Program-made: the position numbers and the translations under genes | The notes under the pieces: generated by a model | Databases searched by the model: none | Seen by the model: only the letters and a program-made list of their open reading frames with translations | What the model was told of the DNA's origin: nothing | NCBI RefSeq assembly: GCF_006335015.1 | Contig: NZ_VDGT01000005.1 | Span: forward strand, 269,555-333,554 | From: Streptomyces sedi | GTDB taxonomy: Bacteria; Actinomycetota; Actinomycetes; Streptomycetales; Streptomycetaceae | Reading direction: 5' to 3' | DNA: 64,000 bases | Shown: piece by piece, positions 36,011 to 45,300 of the stretch | How the letters are laid out: each line of letters starts with the position of its first letter | Position numbering within the stretch: the stretch's first letter is position 1

Positions 36011-37038
36011 GCAAGGCAGCATCCGTTCTCTATGACGCGCCGGGACCGCGCGCCAAACAACGCAACATCTTCATCACCATCGGCTTCGTCGCCGTGCTGG
36101 CCGCGCTGGCCTACTGGATCCTGTCGGAGCTGGGCGACAAGAACCAGCTGGCGGCCGAGAAGTGGGACCCGTTCTTCACCGACTCCCGGGTGTGGACCAC
36201 CTATCTGCTGCCCGGTCTCCAGGAGACCATGACGGCCGCCGCGCTCTCCCTGGTGATCGCGCTGCCGCTGGGTGCCGTGCTCGGCATCGCCCGGATGTCC
36301 GACCACTGGTGGATCAGGCGTCCCGCCGACATCGTGGTCGAGTTCTTCCGGGCCATCCCGGTGCTGATCCTGATGGTCTTCGCCAACCAGGCGTACGCCG
36401 AGTGGTCGACGATCGACCGCGAGATGCGGCCGATGTACGCGGTGATCACCGGCCTGGTGCTCTACAACGCGTCCGTGTTGGCCGAGATCGTGCGGGCCGG
36501 CGTGCTCTCCCTGCCGCGCGGCCAGACCGACGCGGCGAACGCCATCGGGATGCGCAAGGGCCAGACCATGGTCCATGTGCTGCTGCCGCAGGCGGTCACG
36601 GCGATGCTGCCGGCGATCGTCAGCCAGCTGGTGGTCATCGTCAAGGACACCGCGCTGGGTGGCGCCCTGCTCGGCTACGGCGAACTGATCAGCAACACCC
36701 GTCTGGTGGCCGGCAACTACAGCAACACCATCGCCGCCTACACCGTGGCAGCCGCGATCTTCATCGCGGTGAACTTCCTGCTCACCTATCTCGCGGGCTG
36801 GCTTGAGGCCCGCATCCGCCAGGGAAGGCGCGGCACCGGAGCGGTGCTCTCGTCCGACCTGGCCGAGGAGACGCAGGCGGGCGGCGCCGGCATCGCGGCC
36901 CCGACGCTCGACAAGGGCGCCGGGCTTCCCGACGGCACCGACCGGCCGGCGGCGCAGGGCGGCACGGCCGCCGGCGGAGACGGCCGAACCGGCGGCGCCG
37001 GTGGGCGAGAACCAGACGATCCGGACCACGTTTCGTAG
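36007..37038 (+). CDS. gluD: Glutamate ABC transporter permease, GluD
   Basis: The second permease subunit, 343 residues, starting at the ATG inside the gluC stop. An N-terminal segment (NIFITIGFVAVLAALAYWIL) precedes the HisMQ domain, which has ETMTAAALSLVIALPLG and the coupling loop TDAANAIGMRKGQTMVHVLLPQ-like region. The C-terminal 70 residues are a Gly/Ala-rich, probably disordered tail. It ends the gluABCD set; the FAD monooxygenase gene follows after 67 bp. Confidence 0.94.
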   Translation: MSKAASVLYDAPGPRAKQRNIFITIGFVAVLAALAYWILSELGDKNQLAAEKWDPFFTDSRVWTTYLLPGLQETMTAAALSLVIALPLGAVLGIARMSDHWWIRRPADIVVEFFRAIPVLILMVFANQAYAEWSTIDREMRPMYAVITGLVLYNASVLAEIVRAGVLSLPRGQTDAANAIGMRKGQTMVHVLLPQAVTAMLPAIVSQLVVIVKDTALGGALLGYGELISNTRLVAGNYSNTIAAYTVAAAIFIAVNFLLTYLAGWLEARIRQGRRGTGAVLSSDLAEETQAGGAGIAAPTLDKGAGLPDGTDRPAAQGGTAAGGDGRTGGAGGREPDDPDHVS

Positions 37039-37105
37039 TGGTGCGCAACCGGCCCGAACCGGGGCCGACTTGACGGTAGCGACGGCGCTGGGTTCCATAC
37101 GTGCT

Positions 37106-38719
37106 GTGCTGCCCGTGATCATCGTTGGCGCGGGCCCTACAGGGCTCGCGCTGGCGCTTGCCCTGGCCGGGCACGACGTGCCGTCCGTCGTGTTGGACGG
37201 TTCCGACGGTCCGCCCGCCGCCCGCCCGGCCAGAAGCGTGGTCCTGGCGCCCGACGTGGCGCGGTGGGCGGCGCTGCCGGGGGCCCACCGGGAGAGCGCC
37301 GTCTGGAGCGGCTGGCGCACCGTGCGACGGGGGCGCACCGCCGAACACCTCACCTTCGGGGCGGCCCGGGCGCCCCGTCACCTTCCGCAGCACGTGCTGG
37401 AGGCGACGCTGCGGGACGCGGTCGCGCGTCACGAGCTGGTGCGGCTGGCCCGCGGCCACCGGCTGGCCGACTTCGAACAGCGCGGCGCCGACGTGCTGGC
37501 GCACAGCGTGCTCCGGCCGACGGACGGGCGCCGTGAGGAGGCGAGGCAGTGGCGCGGCGGCTTTCTCGTCGGCTGCGACGGGGCCCGCTCGACCGTGCGC
37601 AAGCTGCTGGGCGTGCCGTTCCCCGGCCGCACGGCCGTGGAACGCTACGCCGTCGCCGCCCTGCGCGCCCCGCTCCCCTGGCCGGGCGAGGCCGCCTTGC
37701 ACCGGGGGCCGCGGACGGGCGAGGTGACGCTGCGGCCACTCACCGGGGAACGCTGGCGGCTGGACTGGCCGTTGCCGCCCGACGAGGGGCTGGTGACGCC
37801 GGAGGCGCTGATGAGCCGGGTCGAGGCCACGCTGGCGGAGCTGCGGGCGACGGGCGACGGCGGCGAACCCGCCGACCGGGCCGAGGGGGCCGCGCCGGAC
37901 TACCAGCTCCTGGACACCGGCGTGCACGTCTGTCACCAGCGGCTGGCCCGCGCCTGGCGGGTGGACCGCGCCTTCCTCGCGGGGGACGCCGCCCATCTGC
38001 TGGGTGCCCTGGGGACCCAGCAGGTGACGGAGGGGCTCCGGGACGCCGAGAACCTGGCCTGGCGGCTGGCCATAGCCAGCCGTCTGGGGGCCAATGACGC
38101 CCTGCTGGACGGCTACCAGCAGGAGCGTCGGGGTGCCGTCGGACGACGGCTGCGGGGCGTCGACCAGGCGCTGCCGCTGGTGCGTGGGCGCGGCGGGCTG
38201 GCCGGCCGGCTGCCGGGGCGCGGCCGGGGACGGCTGGCCCTGTTGAGCGACGGACACCTGGGGCGCGGCACGCTGGGCGAGGCGCCCGTCTACGGCGGCG
38301 CGTCGACGAGGCGCGGCGCGGCGGACGACACCGCGACGCCCCGGGTGGGCGCGCCGGTCGGCGACGTGCCGGTGACCGCGCTGGACGGGACACGGTCGCG
38401 GCTGCGCGACCGTCTCGGCGGGCCGCTGCTGCTGGTGCTGACCGCGCCGGGCGCCCGGGTCTGGGACGCCCGACACTGGCTGTCGGCGGGGCTGATGCCC
38501 GAGCTGGCGGCGTTCGCCGAGACCCTCGACGTGCCGACCGAGCTGCTGGTCACCGAGGAGTACCCGGGCGCGGGCGCGCACACCGTCCTGCTGGTGCGCC
38601 CGGACGGCCATCTCGCCGCCTGGCTCCCCGGCGCCCACACCGGCGCCCTCCGCGAGGCCGTCCGCCTCCTGCGCGGCACGACGGCCGTCACCCCGGCCGA
38701 GCCCAACGGCGCTCCCTGA
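37106..38719 (+). CDS. FAD-dependent aromatic-ring hydroxylase-type monooxygenase
   Basis: About 537 residues of the PheA/TfdB class. The FAD fold is VIIVGAGPTGLALALAL at the N-terminus, the DG motif is GFLVGCDGARSTVRKLLG at about 150-170, and the GD motif FLAGDAAHLLGALGTQQV-like region is at about 290. A C-terminal thioredoxin-like extension (PLLLVLTAPGARVWDA) is usual in this class. The substrate is unknown. The start is uncertain: GTG 37106 fits the FAD fold but lacks a good ribosome binding site, and TTG 37070 or GTG 37115 are alternatives. It follows gluD by 67 bp and converges on recX. Confidence 0.87.
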   Translation: MLPVIIVGAGPTGLALALALAGHDVPSVVLDGSDGPPAARPARSVVLAPDVARWAALPGAHRESAVWSGWRTVRRGRTAEHLTFGAARAPRHLPQHVLEATLRDAVARHELVRLARGHRLADFEQRGADVLAHSVLRPTDGRREEARQWRGGFLVGCDGARSTVRKLLGVPFPGRTAVERYAVAALRAPLPWPGEAALHRGPRTGEVTLRPLTGERWRLDWPLPPDEGLVTPEALMSRVEATLAELRATGDGGEPADRAEGAAPDYQLLDTGVHVCHQRLARAWRVDRAFLAGDAAHLLGALGTQQVTEGLRDAENLAWRLAIASRLGANDALLDGYQQERRGAVGRRLRGVDQALPLVRGRGGLAGRLPGRGRGRLALLSDGHLGRGTLGEAPVYGGASTRRGAADDTATPRVGAPVGDVPVTALDGTRSRLRDRLGGPLLLVLTAPGARVWDARHWLSAGLMPELAAFAETLDVPTELLVTEEYPGAGAHTVLLVRPDGHLAAWLPGAHTGALREAVRLLRGTTAVTPAEPNGAP

Positions 38720-38870
38720 CCGACGGGGTCGCGGGCCGCGCGCACGTGAGCCGAGCGGCTTGGTGTCCGCGCGACGCGGCGCCTCGGCCGGTCCGGACGC
38801 TCAGCCCCGCGTCGCCCGGGAAGCTCCCGCTCCCCGGGGCACCCGCGATGTCCGGGAAGTCCGAGAGGGC

Positions 38871-39491
38871 TCAGGGGGTATCGGGCGCATAGTCCTCCCA
38901 CTCCTCCGTCGACTGGCCCTCCCGCTCCAGCGCCTCGCGGACCACCCGCAGGGCCAGCCCCTCGGCGTACCCCTTGCGGGCCAGCATCCCGACCAGGCGC
39001 CGCATCCGCTTGGGTGTCGGCAGGCCGCGCGTGGCCGGGAGGCGGCGGGCGACCAGGGCCCTGGCCGTCTCCTCCTCGTCCTCCGGCTCCAGCCGGGAGA
39101 CCGCCTCGTCGACCACGGCGGGAGCCACCCCCTTGGTGCGCAGCTCCCGGGCCAGCGCCCGGCGGGCCAGCCCCCGTCCGTGGTGGCGGGACTCCACCCA
39201 CGCCTCGGCGAAGAGGGCGTCGTCGATCATCCCGACCTCCTCGAAGCGGTCGAGCACCTCCGCGGCGGCCTCCTCCGGGATCTCCCTGCGCCGCAACGCG
39301 TCCGCCAACTGCCGTCGGGTGCGCGGCGTCCCGGCCAGCAGCGCCAGGCAGATACCGCGCGCCCGCGTCACCGGATCGCCGCCGCCCGACGGCCCGGCCG
39401 AACGGCCCTCCCCCGAGCGGGGAGGGGCCTCGGCGGCCGGACCATCCGCGCGCGCCGGCGAGGCTTCGGGCCAGTCGCTGCGCCGGGTCAT
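38871..39491 (-). CDS. recX: RecA regulator RecX
   Basis: A 206-residue modulator that caps RecA filaments and limits their growth. The three-helix RecX repeats begin at about residue 45 (ICLALLAGTPRTRRQLADALRRRE), with FAEAWVESRHHGRGLARRALARELRTKGV as the central conserved block shown here only by its ends, and the last repeat near RRLVGMLARKGY. The first 40 residues are low complexity. It starts 3 bp after the recA stop codon, so the two are cotranscribed. Confidence 0.95.
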   Translation of the reverse strand: MTRRSDWPEASPARADGPAAEAPPRSGEGRSAGPSGGGDPVTRARGICLALLAGTPRTRRQLADALRRREIPEEAAAEVLDRFEEVGMIDDALFAEAWVESRHHGRGLARRALARELRTKGVAPAVVDEAVSRLEPEDEEETARALVARRLPATRGLPTPKRMRRLVGMLARKGYAEGLALRVVREALEREGQSTEEWEDYAPDTP

Positions 39492-39494
39492 CCG

Positions 39495-40649
39495 TCAGCC
39501 CTTGGCGGCGACGGCCTTGGCGGCCTTGGGTGCCTTGGCCGAGGCGGCCGACTTCGCGGCGGCCGTGGCCTGCGCCGGCGGACCGGCCGGCGACTCGGCC
39601 CCGTCCTTGGCCGCCCCGTCCTTGGCGGGCTCGCCGCCCTCGGGCGTCGGAGGCTTCGGGCCGATGCCCAGCTTCTCCTTGATCTTCTTCTCGACCTCGT
39701 TGGCCAGGTCCGGGTTGTCCCGCAGGAAGTTCCGCGCGTTCTCCTTGCCCTGGCCCAGCTGGTCGCCGCCGTAGGTGTACCAGGCACCGGACTTGCGGAT
39801 GAAGCCGTGCTCCACGCCCATGTCGATCAGGCCGCCCTCACGGCTGATGCCCGTGCCGTAGAGGATGTCGAACTCGGCCTGCTTGAACGGCGGCGCCACC
39901 TTGTTCTTGACGACCTTGACGCGGGTGCGGTTGCCCACCGCGTCGGTGCCGTCCTTGAGGGTCTCGATGCGCCGGATGTCCAGCCGCACCGAGGCGTAGA
40001 ACTTCAACGCCCGGCCGCCCGAGGTCGTCTCGGGGGAGCCGAACATCACGCCGACCTTCTCCCGGAGCTGGTTGATGAAGATCGCCGTGGTCTTGGCCTG
40101 GTTGAGCGCGCCCGTGATCTTCCGCAGGGCCTGGCTCATCAGCCGGGCCTGGAGGCCGACGTGGGAGTCGCCCATCTCGCCCTCGATCTCCGCCCTGGGC
40201 ACCAGGGCGGCCACCGAGTCGATGACGATCAGGTCGAGGGCGCCGGAGCGGATCAGCATGTCCGTGATCTCCAGGGCCTGTTCGCCGTTGTCCGGCTGGG
40301 AGAGGATCAGCTGGTCCACGTCGACGCCGAGCCGCTTGGCGTACTCGGGATCGAGGGCGTGCTCGGCGTCCACGAAGGCGACGGTGCCGCCGGCCTTCTG
40401 CGCGTTCGCCACCGCGTGGAGGGTGAGCGTGGTCTTGCCCGAGGACTCGGGCCCGTAGACCTCGACCACCCGGCCGCGGGGCAACCCGCCGACGCCCAGG
40501 GCCACATCCAGCGCCGTGGAGCCGGTGGGGATGATCTCGATCGGCTCCTCGGGCCGCTCGCCCAGCCGCATCACCGCGCCCTTGCCGAACTGCCGCTCAA
40601 TCTGTGCGAGTGCGGCGTCGAGCGCCTTCTCGCGGTCCGTACCTGCCAT
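39495..40649 (-). CDS. recA: Recombinase RecA
   Basis: DNA strand exchange protein and the trigger for LexA self-cleavage. The 384-residue product has Walker A GPESSGKT (66-73), Walker [13 protein letters not shown], loop L1 near [15 protein letters not shown] and loop L2 near [18 protein letters not shown]. The ATG at 40649 gives the standard N-terminus [11 protein letters not shown]. After about residue 335 comes a Lys/Ala/Pro-rich tail longer than in E. coli RecA, with an [10 protein letters not shown] repeat. An SOS-type promoter lies 120-150 bp upstream. recX follows directly. Confidence 0.98.
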   Translation of the reverse strand: MAGTDREKALDAALAQIERQFGKGAVMRLGERPEEPIEIIPTGSTALDVALGVGGLPRGRVVEVYGPESSGKTTLTLHAVANAQKAGGTVAFVDAEHALDPEYAKRLGVDVDQLILSQPDNGEQALEITDMLIRSGALDLIVIDSVAALVPRAEIEGEMGDSHVGLQARLMSQALRKITGALNQAKTTAIFINQLREKVGVMFGSPETTSGGRALKFYASVRLDIRRIETLKDGTDAVGNRTRVKVVKNKVAPPFKQAEFDILYGTGISREGGLIDMGVEHGFIRKSGAWYTYGGDQLGQGKENARNFLRDNPDLANEVEKKIKEKLGIGPKPPTPEGGEPAKDGAAKDGAESPAGPPAQATAAAKSAASAKAPKAAKAVAAKG

Positions 40650-40768
40650 GGGTGCCACCCGGTCCGTCTGATTCGATCGCTTCACAACCACGGACGCTAG
40701 CGCCCGCCACTGACAATCGACGCGTGCACAGGGCTCGCAGCGACCAGGACGCCGTTTCCGCAACCCTC

Positions 40769-40798
40769 ATAAGAATAGCTGTTCGATTTTCGTGTCAA
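40769..40798 (-). promoter_or_regulatory. recA promoter with LexA-type operator
   Basis: On the minus strand TTGACA (40793-40798) is followed, after 15 or 18 bp, by TATTCT or TCTTAT. Between them is CGAACAGCTATTCT (40772-40785), an SOS box with one perfect CGAAC half and a degenerate ATTC half. As I recall, Streptomyces recA operators show the same GAAC-N4-ATTC form. Confidence 0.8.
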
Positions 40799-40844
40799 GC
40801 GGGGCCCCTCGCCACCCGGTTGGGAAAAGCACAGGTCAACGCCA

Positions 40845-41039
40845 TCAACGCAGGTGGCGAGGTACCTCGTTCGCCACGCAGACGGCGCGCCAGACGTCCT
40901 TGGCGCCCCAACCCGCGTCCAGCGCCTCGTAAACGGTACGGCCGCCCAACTCGGACATCACGTGATCCCTGGCGAAGGAGTCCGCGTAGGTCTCGCCGAA
41001 GTGCTCCGCCATCCGTTCCCAGAAATCCGTCAGCCGCAT
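40845..41039 (-). CDS. DUF3046 small protein
   Basis: A 64-residue soluble protein matching the actinobacterial DUF3046 family that lies immediately upstream of recA in Streptomyces and relatives. Conserved features are the start MRLTDFWERM, the FARDHV segment and the tail WRAVCVANEVPRHLR. Function is unknown. Its strict placement by recA makes a link to recombination or damage response plausible but unproven. It ends 46 bp ahead of the recA promoter on the same strand. Confidence 0.9.
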   Translation of the reverse strand: MRLTDFWERMAEHFGETYADSFARDHVMSELGGRTVYEALDAGWGAKDVWRAVCVANEVPRHLR

Positions 41040-41090
41040 GGGGCCAGTATCCCCGGCCGCCCGGCACGCACACGGTCGGCCGTGGCGCGC

Positions 41091-41402
41091 TCACCCGCCC
41101 AGCGCCCGGCAACCGGCGGTGACCAGCACCGCGGAGCCGACCACCAGCAGAAAGGGCGCGCGCAGCAGCAGCGCGGCCCCGGCCGCCGCCAGCCCCGCCA
41201 GCCTGGCGTCGACGACCACGGCGCCGTCCCCTCCGTCGAGCGTCTGGAGCGCGGTCAACGCGGCCAGCAGCGCCACCGGGAGGAGCGCGGCGAGCCGGCG
41301 CACCAGGGGGCGTTCCATGGAAGCGGGCGGCGCCAGGAGTCCGAGCAGTTTGGCCAGGTAGCAGCCGACCGCGGTCAGTCCGATGGCGATCCAGGTGGTC
41401 AC
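41091..41402 (-). CDS. azlD: AzlD-family branched-chain amino acid exporter subunit
   Basis: A 103-residue membrane protein with about three to four hydrophobic segments, starting at GTG 41402. AzlD is the small partner of AzlC in export of branched-chain amino acids. Conserved pattern: TTWIAIGLTAVGCYLAKLLG and PLVRRLAALLPVALLAALTAL. It overlaps azlC by 4 bp (GTGA). Confidence 0.9.
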   Translation of the reverse strand: MTTWIAIGLTAVGCYLAKLLGLLAPPASMERPLVRRLAALLPVALLAALTALQTLDGGDGAVVVDARLAGLAAAGAALLLRAPFLLVVGSAVLVTAGCRALGG

Positions 41403-42157
41403 GGGACCATCCCCTCCCCGCTCCCGCCGGCGTCGGCCGGCCCGGCGACCGTGTCCCGGCCGCGCCGCCCGGCGAACAGCAGCACCAGCGGCGCGGCGAG
41501 CGCCGCCACCAGCACCGGGACCCCGGTCGGCAGCAGCGGCAGGCAGGCCAGCCCGAGCAGCACGGCGAGGACGGCGGTGGCCCGTTCGGCGGTGGAGCGG
41601 AGCATCGGCGCGAGCAGCGCGAGAAAGACGGCGGGCGAGGCGGCGTCGAGGCCCCAGGCGTTGGGGTCGCCGATCGAGCCGGCGCCCAGCGCGCCCAGCA
41701 GCGTGGTCAGGTTCCAGCAGACGAAGAGCGTGGTGCCGCTGACCGCGAACCCGAGCCTGGCCAGCGGCCTGTTCGGCTGGGCGAGCGTGACGGCCGTGGT
41801 CTCGTCGATCACCCAGTGCGCGACCAGCGGGCGCGTCCGGCGGGACGGGTTCAGCACGGAGGAGAGCCGCAGGCCGTAGAAGGAGTTGCGCACCCCGAGG
41901 AAGAACGCGCCGGCGGCGGCCGTGTACGGGTTGCCGCCGCCGGCCAGCGCGCCCACCAGCGCGAACTGGGAGGCGCCGGTGAAGACCAGCAGGCTGAGCA
42001 CGCACGCCTGGGCGGCGCTGAGCCCGCCGGAGACGGCCGTGACGCCGAAGGCGAAGCCGGAGAGGCCCACCGCCAACCCGACGCCGAGGGAGTCACGGAG
42101 TGTCGCCGCGCGGGCGTCTCCGGTCGGTGGATCGCTGAGATCGGTTGACTTTTCCAT
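41399..42157 (-). CDS. azlC: AzlC-family branched-chain amino acid exporter subunit
   Basis: The larger exporter subunit, 252 residues from the ATG at 42157, with about six membrane segments. Typical blocks are GFAFGVTAVSGGLSAAQA, SLLVFTGASQFALVG and the VRNSFYGLRLS motif. The start is not certain: ATG 42202 would add 15 residues and neither has a strong ribosome binding site. It is divergent from lhr across about 150 bp of relatively AT-rich DNA. Exact substrate is not shown by sequence. Confidence 0.88.
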   Translation of the reverse strand: MEKSTDLSDPPTGDARAATLRDSLGVGLAVGLSGFAFGVTAVSGGLSAAQACVLSLLVFTGASQFALVGALAGGGNPYTAAAGAFFLGVRNSFYGLRLSSVLNPSRRTRPLVAHWVIDETTAVTLAQPNRPLARLGFAVSGTTLFVCWNLTTLLGALGAGSIGDPNAWGLDAASPAVFLALLAPMLRSTAERATAVLAVLLGLACLPLLPTGVPVLVAALAAPLVLLFAGRRGRDTVAGPADAGGSGEGMVP

Positions 42158-42309
42158 CACTGCAAAACCGTAAGCGGTCGATCGAAGATCAATCTCGTTC
42201 ATTTCTCGCACACAGACGTGCATTCGCGAGGGCGTGGCCCGCATTTCCGCGGCATTCCCCGCTTCCCCGGCACGGCCGCTGCATCTCACTGTCAGTGGCG
42301 AGGTGCACG

Positions 42310-45300
42310 ATGGGGCACATGAGCGGCAGCAAGAACACCACCGGCGGCGCACCGGGCGCGGGGCCGGTGCTCGACGGTTTCTCCCCGGCCACCAGCGCCT
42401 GGTTCCGGCACGCCTTCCAGGCGCCGACGGCGGCGCAGGAGGGCGCCTGGCGGGCGATCGCCGAGGAGTCCGACGCCCTGGTGGTCGCGCCGACCGGCTC
42501 GGGGAAGACGCTGGCCGCCTTCCTCGCCTCCCTCGACCGGCTGGCCGCCGAGCCGCCGCCGGCCGAGCCGCTGCGGCGGTGCCGGGTGCTCTACGTCTCC
42601 CCGCTCAAGGCCCTCGCGGTGGACGTGGAGCGCAACCTCCGCTCCCCCCTGACCGGCATCCGCCAGGAGTCGGTCCGCCTCGGGCTGCCCGAGCCCGACA
42701 TCCGCGTCGGCATCCGCACCGGTGACACCCCGGCGGCCGACCGCAGGGCCATGGCCAGGCGCCCGCCGGACATCCTGATCACCACCCCCGAGTCGCTCTT
42801 CCTCGTGCTGACCTCCTCGGCCAGGGAGGCGCTCGCCGGCGTCGAGACCGTGATCCTCGACGAGGTGCACGCGGTCGCCGGCACCAAGCGCGGCGCCCAT
42901 CTGGCGCTGACGCTGGAGCGGTTGGACGCCCTGCTGGCCCGCCCGGCGCGGCGGATCGGGCTCTCGGCGACGGTCCGCCCGGTGGACGAGGTGGCGCGCT
43001 TCCTCTCCCCTCAGCGCAAGGCCACCGTCGTGCAGCCGCCCTCGGGCAAGGAGTTCCAGCTGTCGGTGGTCGTCCCGGTGCCCGACCTCGGCGAGTTGGG
43101 CGGCTCCCCGGCGCCCGACACGGGGGCGGGAGAGGACCGCCCCTCGATCTGGCCCTCGGTGGAGGAGCGGATCGTCGACCTGGTCCAGGCCCACCGCTCG
43201 ACGATCGTCTTCGTCAACTCCCGCCGCCTCGCGGAGCGCCTGTGCAACCGGATGAACGAGATCGCCCACGAGCGCGCCACCGGGGAGAGCCTGCCGGCCG
43301 ACCACGGGCCCGCCGAGCTGATGGGGGGCTCGGGCGCCGGCTCCGGGGCGCCCGCCGCGCTGGCCAGAGCGCACCACGGCTCGGTCGCCAAGGAGCAGCG
43401 CGCCCAGATCGAGGAGGACCTCAAGGCCGGCCGGCTGCCGGCCGTGGTCGCCACCTCCAGCCTGGAGCTGGGCATCGACATGGGCTCCGTCGACCTCGTC
43501 GTCCAGGTCGAGTCGCCGCCCTCGGTCGCCTCGGGACTCCAGCGGGTCGGCCGCGCCGGCCACCAGGTGGGCGCGGTCTCCGCCGGGGTCGTCTTCCCCA
43601 AGTACCGGGGCGACCTGGTGCAGTCGGCCGTGGTCACCGAGCGGATGCGGCAGGGGGCGATCGAGGCGTTGCGGGTCCCGGCCAACCCGCTGGACGTGCT
43701 GGCCCAGCAGATCGTGGCGATCACGGCCATGGACAGCTGGGACGTGGAGGAGCTGCTGGCCCTGGTCCGCCGGGCGGCCCCGTTCGCCGCGCTGCCGGAG
43801 TCGGCGTACCAGTCGGTCCTGGACATGCTGGCCGGGCGCTACCCCTCGGACGCCTTCGCCGAGTTGCGGCCCCGGCTGGTGTGGGACCGGGTCGCCGGCA
43901 CCGTCACCGGCCGTCCGGGCGCGCAGCGCCTCGCCGTCACCTCCGGAGGCACCATCCCGGACCGCGGGCTCTTCGGGGTCTTCCTCGCCGGCTCCGACCC
44001 GCGGCGCGGCGGCGGCCGGGTCGGTGAGCTGGACGAGGAGATGGTCTACGAGTCCCGGGTCGGCGACGTCTTCACCCTCGGCACCACCTCCTGGCGGATC
44101 GAGGACATCACGAGGGACCGGGTGCTGGTCTCCCCCGCCCCCGGTGTTCCCGGCCGGCTGCCCTTCTGGAAGGGCGACCAGCTCGGCAGGCCGCTGGAGT
44201 TGGGCCGTGCGCTGGGCGCGTTTCTGCGGGAGATCGGCGCACTGGACGAGGAGGCGGCACGGCGGCGCCTGGCGGAGGCGGGGCTGGACACCTGGGCGGT
44301 GGACAACGTCCTCGCCTACCTCACCGAGCAGCGCGAGGCCTGCGGTCATGTCCCCGACGACCGCACCATCGTGGTGGAGCGCTTCCGCGACGAGCTGGGC
44401 GACTGGCGCGTGGTGGTGCACTCCCCCTTCGGCGCGCAGGTGCACGCGCCCTGGGCGCTGGCGCTGGGCGCCCGGCTCACCGAGCGGCTGGGCATGGACG
44501 CACAGGTGCTGCACGCCGACGACGGGATCGTGCTGCGGCTGCCGGACGCCGACCCGTTCGCCCTCGACGACGCGGACGACCCCGGCCCGCTGGACGCGGC
44601 ACTCGACGACGGGCAGGCCCCGGTCGGCGCCGGCGACGTGCTCTTCCCGCCCGGCGAGGTGGACGAGATGGTCACCGAGCAGGTGGGCGGTTCGGCGCTC
44701 TTCGCCGCCCGCTTCCGCGAGTGCGCCGCCCGCGCCCTGCTGCTGCCCCGCCGCGACCCCGGCCGCCGCACCCCGCTGTGGCAGCAACGCCAGCGCGCTT
44801 CACAACTGCTGTCGGTCGCGAGCGAGTTCGGTTCCTTCCCGATCGTGCTTGAGGCGGTCAGGGAGTGCCTCCAGGACGTCTTCGACGTGCCCGGGCTCGC
44901 CGAGCTGATGCGGGACATCGAGGGCCGCAGGGTGCGACTGGTCGAGGTCACCACGCAGGCCCCCTCCCCCTTCGCCCGCTCGCTGCTCTTCGGCTATGTC
45001 GCCCAGTACCTCTACGAGGGCGACTCCCCACTCGCCGAACGCCGCGCCGCGGCCCTGTCGTTGGACTCCCGACTGCTGGCCGAGCTGCTGGGCCGGGCCG
45101 AGCTGCGGGAGCTGCTGGACCCCGAGGTGCTGGCCGTGCTGGAGCGGGAGCTGGGCTGGCTGACCGAGGAGCGCCGGGTCAGGGACGCGGAGGGCGTCGC
45201 CGACCTGCTGCGGGTGTTGGGCCCGCTGACGGAGGAGGAGTTGGCCGAACGCGGCGCGCGCCCCGAGTGGGCGGCCGAGCTGGGAGCGGCCCGCAGGGCC

